Part shown: positions 5,355 through 9,501 of the stretch, piece by piece
Layout: the number at the start of each line of letters is the position of its first letter
Numbering within the stretch: position 1 is the first letter of the stretch
Assembly (NCBI GenBank): GCA_913061425.1
Contig: CAJXUO010000023.1
Span: 1-9,501 of the forward strand
Reading direction: 5' to 3'
DNA length: 9,501 nt
Source of the DNA: an uncultured Lutibacter sp.
GTDB taxonomy: Bacteria > Bacteroidota > Bacteroidia > Flavobacteriales > Flavobacteriaceae
Notes under the pieces: generated by a model
The model's database searches: none
Told to the model about the DNA's origin: nothing
Seen by the model: only the letters and a program-made list of their open reading frames with translations
Translations under genes and position numbers: made by a program

Positions 5355-6281
5355 ATGAGTAAACTATTAGCTGTTGGTACTGTTGCTTTTGATGCAATTG
5401 AAACGCCATTCGGTAAAACAGATAAAATTTTAGGAGGTTCAGGTACTTTTGTTGGCTTAGCCGCTTCACAATTTGGTGTAAAAACTGGAGTTGTTTCTGT
5501 AGTTGGTGGAGATTTCCCAAAATCATATTTAGATATGATGGAAAACAAAGGAATTGATATATCTGGAATTGAAATAATTAAAGAAGGAAAAACATTCTTT
5601 TGGAGCGGTAAATATCATAACGATATGAATTCTCGTGACACTTTAATTACTGAGTTAAATGTATTAGAGCATTTTAAACCAATAGTTCCTGAGAGTTTTA
5701 AAGATGCTGAAATTGTAATGTTAGGTAATTTGCACCCACAAACTCAATCATCAGTTTTAGATCAAATGACTTCAACACCAAAACTAGTGGTTTTAGATAC
5801 CATGAATTTTTGGATGGATATTGCATTAGATGATTTACATACCGTTTTAAAACGTGTTGATGTTATCACTATTAATGATGAAGAGGCACGACAACTAAGT
5901 GGAGAGTATTCTTTAGTAAATGCTGCTAAGAAAATCCATTCTATGGGTCCAAAACATGTAGTGATTAAAAAAGGAGAGCACGGAGCCTTGTTATTTAACG
6001 AAGGGAATATGTTTTATGCACCTGCATTGCCATTGGCAGAGGTTTTTGACCCAACAGGAGCAGGAGACACATTTGCCGGAGGTTTTTGTGGCTATATAGC
6101 AAAAACGGAAGACATTTCCTTTGAGAATATGAAAAACGCCATTATCTACGGATCTAATTTAGCTTCCTTTTGTGTAGAGAAATTTGGCACACAACGAATG
6201 GAAGAGTTGACAGGTGATGAGGTGAAAAAACGCCTACAATCTTTTAGAGAATTAACACAATTTGATATAGAAATATCTTAA
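5355..6281 (+). CDS. PfkB-family (ribokinase-like) sugar or nucleoside kinase
   Basis: A 308-residue cytoplasmic kinase of the ribokinase/PfkB fold. Seen directly: the N-terminal substrate part with Asp 13 and the GGSGTF glycine pair at 27-32, the GKTFFWSGKYHNDMNSRDT segment (lid and substrate region), a central VMLGNLHPQ and LDTMNFW, ITINDEEARQLSG, and the second PfkB signature DPTGAGDTFAGGF at 232-244 with catalytic base Asp 238 and the anion hole GAGD. It transfers phosphate from ATP to a hydroxyl group. I recall that a wide group of bacterial proteins labelled sugar kinase share the WSG(R/K)Y, NxRDT and LDTMNFW segments without an established substrate. The neighbour purF makes a nucleoside kinase worth considering, but a terminator separates the two genes. 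Promoter at 5270-5299; terminator directly after the stop codon. No symbol is justified. Confidence 0.9.
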   Translation: MSKLLAVGTVAFDAIETPFGKTDKILGGSGTFVGLAASQFGVKTGVVSVVGGDFPKSYLDMMENKGIDISGIEIIKEGKTFFWSGKYHNDMNSRDTLITELNVLEHFKPIVPESFKDAEIVMLGNLHPQTQSSVLDQMTSTPKLVVLDTMNFWMDIALDDLHTVLKRVDVITINDEEARQLSGEYSLVNAAKKIHSMGPKHVVIKKGEHGALLFNEGNMFYAPALPLAEVFDPTGAGDTFAGGFCGYIAKTEDISFENMKNAIIYGSNLASFCVEKFGTQRMEELTGDEVKKRLQSFRELTQFDIEIS

Positions 6282-6282
6282 T

Positions 6283-6312
6283 AAAAATCCGCATTAAAAA
6301 TGCGGATTTTTT
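6283..6312 (+). terminator. Rho-independent terminator of the PfkB kinase gene
   Basis: A perfect 12-bp stem (AAAAATCCGCAT with ATGCGGATTTTT) and a 5-base loop, starting 2 bases after the stop codon and running into a T-rich stretch. It lies about 40 bases before the purF start codon, so purF needs its own promoter or read-through; I found no convincing -33/-7 pair in that space. Confidence 0.85.
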
Positions 6313-6352
6313 ATTTTTATAAACCAAATAACAACACGTAAAGAACCCAAAA

Positions 6353-8251
6353 ATGAGTGACGCTATTAAACACGAATGCGGAATTGCACTAGTTAGATTA
6401 AAGAAACCATTACAGTTTTACAAGGACAAATACGGTTCTGCTTTTTACGGAATTAACAAAATGTACTTGTTAATGGAAAAGCAACACAATAGAGGTCAAG
6501 ATGGTGCTGGTTTTGCAAGTGTGAAGTTTAACGTAAATCCTGGCACAAGATATATCAGTAGAGTTCGTTCAAATCAATCACAACCGATTCAAGATATTTT
6601 CGCTCAGATTAATGAGCGATTAAATGGTGTTTTAGAAGCAAATCCAACTAAAAAAGATGATGTTGCATGGCAAGAAGAGAACATGCCATATGTTGGTAAT
6701 TTATTTTTAGGACATGTTCGTTATGGAACTTTTGGTAAGAACAGTATCGAAAGTGTACACCCCTTTTTACGTCAAAGTAATTGGAAACATCAAAATTTAA
6801 TTGTTGCAGGAAACTTTAATATGACTAATTCTAAGCAGTTATTAGAAGAACTCGTAGAATTAGGTCAACATCCAAAAGAGTTTACAGATACTGTTACTGT
6901 AATGGAGAAAATAGGTCATTTTTTAGAAGAAGAAGTAGCCGAATTATACCAACAAGCAAGAGAAAAAGGGTTTAATAAAAGAGATGCTTCTCCGTTTATT
7001 GAAGAGCATTTAGATCTACAAAACGTCTTAAAAAGATCTGCTAAAAACTGGGATGGAGGTTATGCAATGGCAGGTTTAGTAGGTCATGGAGATGCTTTTG
7101 TATTGCGTGATCCTTCAGGAATAAGACCTACCTATTTTTATGAAGATGATGAAGTAGTTGTAGTTGCATCAGAACGTCCGGTAATTCAAACAGTTTTTAA
7201 TGTAGATATTGATAAAGTTCAAGAATTAGAAAGAGGACATGCCTTAATTATAAAGAAGAACGGAAAAACTTCAGTGCTGCCAGTTTTGGATCAAAAAGAA
7301 AAGAAATCCTGTTCATTTGAGCGTATTTATTTTTCAAGAGGTAGTGATGCTTCTATATATACTGAAAGGAAAAATTTAGGTAAATTAGTATTTCCACAAA
7401 TTTTAAAATCTATAGATAACGATATTACAAATTCTGTGTTTTCATACATTCCAAATACTGCTGAAACTTCATTTTACGGAATGACTGAAGCTGCAGAAGA
7501 TGTTTTAAATCAGCAGAAAACAGCTAAAATATTAGCAGGAGGAGGAAAATTATCTGCCCAAAGAGTCACTGAAATTTTATCTGAAAGACCTCGTTTTGAG
7601 AAAATTGCTATAAAAGATGCTAAACTTAGAACTTTTATTGCTGATGATAATTCACGCGACGATTTAGTAGCACATGTATATGATGTTACCTATGGCGTTG
7701 TAAAACCAACAGATAATTTGGTGATTATTGATGATAGCATTGTTCGAGGTACTACATTAAAGAAAAGTATTATTAAGATTTTAGATCGATTAAATCCGAA
7801 GAAAATAGTAGTTGTTTCTTCTGCACCTCAAATTCGCTATCCAGATTGTTATGGAATTGATATGGCAAGAATTGGAGATTTTATTGCTTTTAAAGCGGCT
7901 TTAGAATTGTTAAAAGACACAAATCAATATCATATTGTAGATGGTGTTTATAAAAAGGCAATTGAGCAAAGAGGAAAACCTGACAGTGAGATTATAAATT
8001 TTGTAAAAGAAATTTATGCGCCATTTACAAGGGAAGAAGTCTCTGCTAAAACTGCTCAAATGTTAAAAACAGATGATATTAATGCTGAGATTGAAGTGAT
8101 TTATCAATCGGTAGATAATTTACATATTGCATGCCCAGACAACTTAGGTGATTGGTACTTTACTGGAGATTACCCAACAGATGGTGGTCATAGAGTAGTC
8201 AATGAAGCCTTTATTAACTTTTATGAAGGGAATGATAAAAGAGCTTATTAA
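6353..8251 (+). CDS. purF: Amidophosphoribosyltransferase (PurF), long Bacteroidota form
   Basis: PurF catalyses the first step of purine synthesis: glutamine plus PRPP gives phosphoribosylamine. The Ntn glutaminase domain starts with HECGIAL, so Cys 9 would become the N-terminal nucleophile after removal of eight residues. Further glutaminase parts are HNRGQDGAG (45-53), GHVRYGTFG (120-128) and RDPSGIRP. The synthase half shows SFERIYFSRGSD (from 321), KLRTFIADDNSRDD (flexible PRPP loop) and the PRPP-binding VIIDDSIVRGTT at 457-468. At 632 residues it is much longer than E. coli (505) or B. subtilis PurF (476). Additions include a stretch between the Cys and HNRG and another before GHVRYG. 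The oxyanion segment reads AGNFNMTN (152-159) where classical PurF has HNGN, so a Gly is replaced by Phe 155. I believe this long form is normal for Bacteroidota. Which purine signals control it is not visible here. Its 3' end faces the SOD gene across a palindromic terminator. Confidence 0.93.
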   Translation: MSDAIKHECGIALVRLKKPLQFYKDKYGSAFYGINKMYLLMEKQHNRGQDGAGFASVKFNVNPGTRYISRVRSNQSQPIQDIFAQINERLNGVLEANPTKKDDVAWQEENMPYVGNLFLGHVRYGTFGKNSIESVHPFLRQSNWKHQNLIVAGNFNMTNSKQLLEELVELGQHPKEFTDTVTVMEKIGHFLEEEVAELYQQAREKGFNKRDASPFIEEHLDLQNVLKRSAKNWDGGYAMAGLVGHGDAFVLRDPSGIRPTYFYEDDEVVVVASERPVIQTVFNVDIDKVQELERGHALIIKKNGKTSVLPVLDQKEKKSCSFERIYFSRGSDASIYTERKNLGKLVFPQILKSIDNDITNSVFSYIPNTAETSFYGMTEAAEDVLNQQKTAKILAGGGKLSAQRVTEILSERPRFEKIAIKDAKLRTFIADDNSRDDLVAHVYDVTYGVVKPTDNLVIIDDSIVRGTTLKKSIIKILDRLNPKKIVVVSSAPQIRYPDCYGIDMARIGDFIAFKAALELLKDTNQYHIVDGVYKKAIEQRGKPDSEIINFVKEIYAPFTREEVSAKTAQMLKTDDINAEIEVIYQSVDNLHIACPDNLGDWYFTGDYPTDGGHRVVNEAFINFYEGNDKRAY

Positions 8252-8270
8252 TATATTATTAGTGAAAACA

Positions 8271-8304
8271 AAAAAAGCCTCTCAAAATTTTGAGAGGCTT
8301 TTTT
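8271..8304. terminator. Bidirectional terminator between purF and the SOD gene
   Basis: A perfect 34-base palindrome: AAAAAAGCCTCTCAAAA followed by its exact reverse complement. The GC core is GCCTCTC/GAGAGGC, and the A/T ends provide a U tract for either strand. It lies 19 bases after each of the two convergent stop codons, so it can end both transcripts. Confidence 0.9.
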
Positions 8305-8322
8305 GTTTTATAAAACGATGCT

Positions 8323-8931
8323 TTACTTCGCTTCAGCATAACGTCTTTCAACTTCGTTCCAATTGATAACATTAAAAAATGCTTGAACGTAATCAGGTCT
8401 TCTGTTCTGATAGTTTAAATAGTAAGCATGCTCCCATACATCTAATCCTAAAATTGGTGCTCCTCCACAAGAAACTCCTGGCATTAATGGATTGTCTTGG
8501 TTTAGTGTAGAGCAAACTTCTACTTTTCCTCCTTTATGAACACATAGCCAAGCCCAACCTGAACCAAATCTTGTTCCTGCTGCTTTAGCAAACGCTTCTT
8601 TAAAAGCATCAACACTTCCATAAGCATCAACAATAGCATCTTTTAATTCTCCAGACAAATACCCTTTTTCTTCTGGATTCATAACCTCCCAAAATAATGA
8701 ATGGTTATAAAAACCTCCACCGTTATTTCTAACAGCGCCATTATTCATGTCAAGATTAGTTAATATATCTTCAATTGATTTCCCTTCAAGATCAGTTCCA
8801 GCAATTGCATTATTTAAATTGTTTGTATATCCGTTATGATGTTTAGAATGGTGTATTTCCATTGTTCTAGCATCAATATTTGGTTCTAATGCATCATATG
8901 CATATCCTAGTTTTGGTAATTCGAAAGCCAT
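8323..8931 (-). CDS. sodA: Superoxide dismutase, Fe/Mn family, Mn-type signature
   Basis: A 202-residue cytoplasmic enzyme of usual length, without signal peptide, that converts superoxide to oxygen and hydrogen peroxide. The four metal ligands are visible: His 27 (MEIHHSKHH), His 77 (FYNHSLFW), Asp 164 and His 168 ([12 protein letters not shown]). The motif DVWEHAYY is the family signature. Residues that usually separate the types point to manganese: Gly 73 in GGGFYNH, where iron enzymes mostly carry Gln, and Gln 145 in NQDNP, which supplies the active-site Gln in Mn enzymes. Some Bacteroidota enzymes accept either metal, so the preference is a prediction. A perfect TATCTTTG box lies upstream. 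It is transcribed toward purF and ends at the shared palindrome; upstream on the same strand is the FBPase gene, 109 bases away, with no clear terminator between. Confidence 0.95.
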   Translation of the reverse strand: MAFELPKLGYAYDALEPNIDARTMEIHHSKHHNGYTNNLNNAIAGTDLEGKSIEDILTNLDMNNGAVRNNGGGFYNHSLFWEVMNPEEKGYLSGELKDAIVDAYGSVDAFKEAFAKAAGTRFGSGWAWLCVHKGGKVEVCSTLNQDNPLMPGVSCGGAPILGLDVWEHAYYLNYQNRRPDYVQAFFNVINWNEVERRYAEAK

Positions 8932-8970
8932 AATTATTTTCTTTTAATAGATTAAACAATAATTCTTGTT

Positions 8971-8978
8971 CAAAGATA
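8971..8978 (-). promoter_or_regulatory. Putative -7 promoter box of the SOD gene
   Basis: On the minus strand this reads TATCTTTG, an exact match to the Bacteroidota -7 consensus, 39 bases before the ATG. The -33 region has no good TTG at the standard distance. This is the best single -7 box in the window and suggests that the SOD gene has its own promoter even if FBPase transcripts read through. Confidence 0.6.
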
Positions 8979-9040
8979 CTGAACAATTTGCACACTTGGA
9001 AATTGATTGTATTTATAACGGTATTTGAAAAAGTGATACT

Positions 9041-9501
9041 TTAATAGTTTGCATCATCTGGATACTTCGCCATAAACTCATGAGCATCTGCAACCATATT
9101 TTTACTTCCGCAAAATATTGGAACTCTTTGATGCAATTCTGTCGGTTGAATTTCCATAATACGATTATAACCATCAGTCGCTATTCCATTTGCTTGTTCT
9201 GCAAGAAAAGCCATAGGATTACATTCATATAAGAGTCTTAATTTTCCTTTAGGCGCTTTAGAACTCGTTGGATACATATATATTCCTCCTTTAATCATAT
9301 TTCTATGAAAATCTGACACCAATGAGCCAATATATCTAGAAGTGTAAGGTCTATTATCAACTTCTTGTTGACAAAACTTTAAGTAGTCTTTTACTCCTTG
9401 TGGAAAATGCACATAATTTCCTTCGTTGATAGAGTAAATCTCTCCATCTTCAGGAAAACTCATATCAGGATGTGATAAATAGAATGTTCCAATTGCTGGG
9501 T
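9041..9501 (-). CDS. fbp: Fructose-1,6-bisphosphatase class I, C-terminal half (cut by window edge)
   Basis: The frame stays open to the window edge; the visible part gives 152 residues starting [15 protein letters not shown], so the internal Met at 9463 is not the start and roughly the N-terminal half (the usual length is about 330-340) is missing. The enzyme hydrolyses fructose-1,6-bisphosphate to fructose-6-phosphate in gluconeogenesis. Substrate-contacting residues fall with nearly the spacing of the mammalian enzyme: Asn in YSINEGN (visible residue 25), Tyr in [14 protein letters not shown] (56), Tyr in GGIYMYP (76), Lys in GKLRLLYE (86) and the metal-binding Glu in YECNPMA (92). The end, [10 protein letters not shown], is normal. 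The upstream FBPase parts (metal site, N-terminal regulatory region) are outside the window. It lies on the same strand as the SOD gene; I see only a weak AT-rich inverted repeat after the stop, not a convincing terminator. Confidence 0.95.
   Translation of the reverse strand, partial: PAIGTFYLSHPDMSFPEDGEIYSINEGNYVHFPQGVKDYLKFCQQEVDNRPYTSRYIGSLVSDFHRNMIKGGIYMYPTSSKAPKGKLRLLYECNPMAFLAEQANGIATDGYNRIMEIQPTELHQRVPIFCGSKNMVADAHEFMAKYPDDANY

Noticed and set aside
5335..5548. Two short minus-strand open frames overlapping the start of the PfkB kinase gene.
   Set aside because: They oppose the well-supported kinase reading frame, and their Gln/Pro/Leu-rich translations resemble no protein; shadow frames.
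7310..8134. A possible 4Fe-4S cluster in PurF from Cys 320, Cys 499 and Cys 594, as in B. subtilis PurF.
   Set aside because: From my memory of the B. subtilis sequence, Cys 499 is shifted by one residue from the ligand position before YGID, and the C-terminal CxxC is reduced to one Cys with an insert. Cluster-free E. coli PurF also keeps some of these cysteines. The set is incomplete, so no cluster is claimed.
8984..9006. CAATTT...AAATTG inverted repeat between FBPase and SOD genes as an fbp terminator.
   Set aside because: Six AT-dominated pairs and a 10-base loop without a T run do not make a convincing terminator.
1..9501. A mobile element, CRISPR array, or toxin-antitoxin or defence system.
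   Set aside because: No direct-repeat array, transposase, integrase, phage gene, tRNA or small toxin-antitoxin pair is visible; gene content is chromosomal housekeeping plus conserved hypotheticals.

Overview
The window looks like chromosomal core DNA from a member of the Flavobacteriia (Bacteroidota). The sequence is AT-rich. Start codons lack Shine-Dalgarno sequences and have A-rich leaders instead. Several genes are preceded by the Bacteroidota -7 promoter box TAnnTTTG (TATCTTTG or TATCTTTA). The gene content also fits: DUF2480 and DUF3078 proteins, lipoproteins with Bacteroidota-like signals, and the long form of PurF. I see no insertion sequence, prophage, CRISPR array, tRNA or rRNA, and no gap over 300 bases without a gene.

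Left part (1-2864, minus strand). Three separately terminated genes: an AlbA_2 (Schlafen-type) ATP-binding-like protein starting at GTG, a 313-residue lipoprotein of unknown function with a very basic C-terminal tail, and a 162-residue glycine-rich lipoprotein of unknown function. Strong hairpins follow both lipoprotein genes.

Middle part (2913-5337, minus strand). A likely operon reads sufE, a SufT-like DUF59 (MIP18) protein, a DUF2480 protein and a DUF3078 outer-membrane beta-barrel protein, ending at a hairpin. The first two genes belong to iron-sulfur cluster assembly. The last two are uncharacterised families that share the transcript, and they are the best candidates here for an undescribed function. 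The core sufBCDS genes are not in the window.

Right part (5270-9501). A PfkB-family kinase of unknown substrate diverges from sufE over a 73-base promoter region. It is followed, after a terminator, by purF, which encodes the 632-residue Bacteroidota form of amidophosphoribosyltransferase. purF converges with a manganese-type superoxide dismutase gene, and a perfect 34-base palindrome between them can terminate both strands. The window ends inside a class I fructose-1,6-bisphosphatase gene, of which only the 3' half is present.

Taken together this is housekeeping metabolism: Fe-S assembly, purine synthesis, gluconeogenesis and oxidative defence, with several conserved but unexplained proteins mixed in. 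I do not see a defence island or other accessory system.
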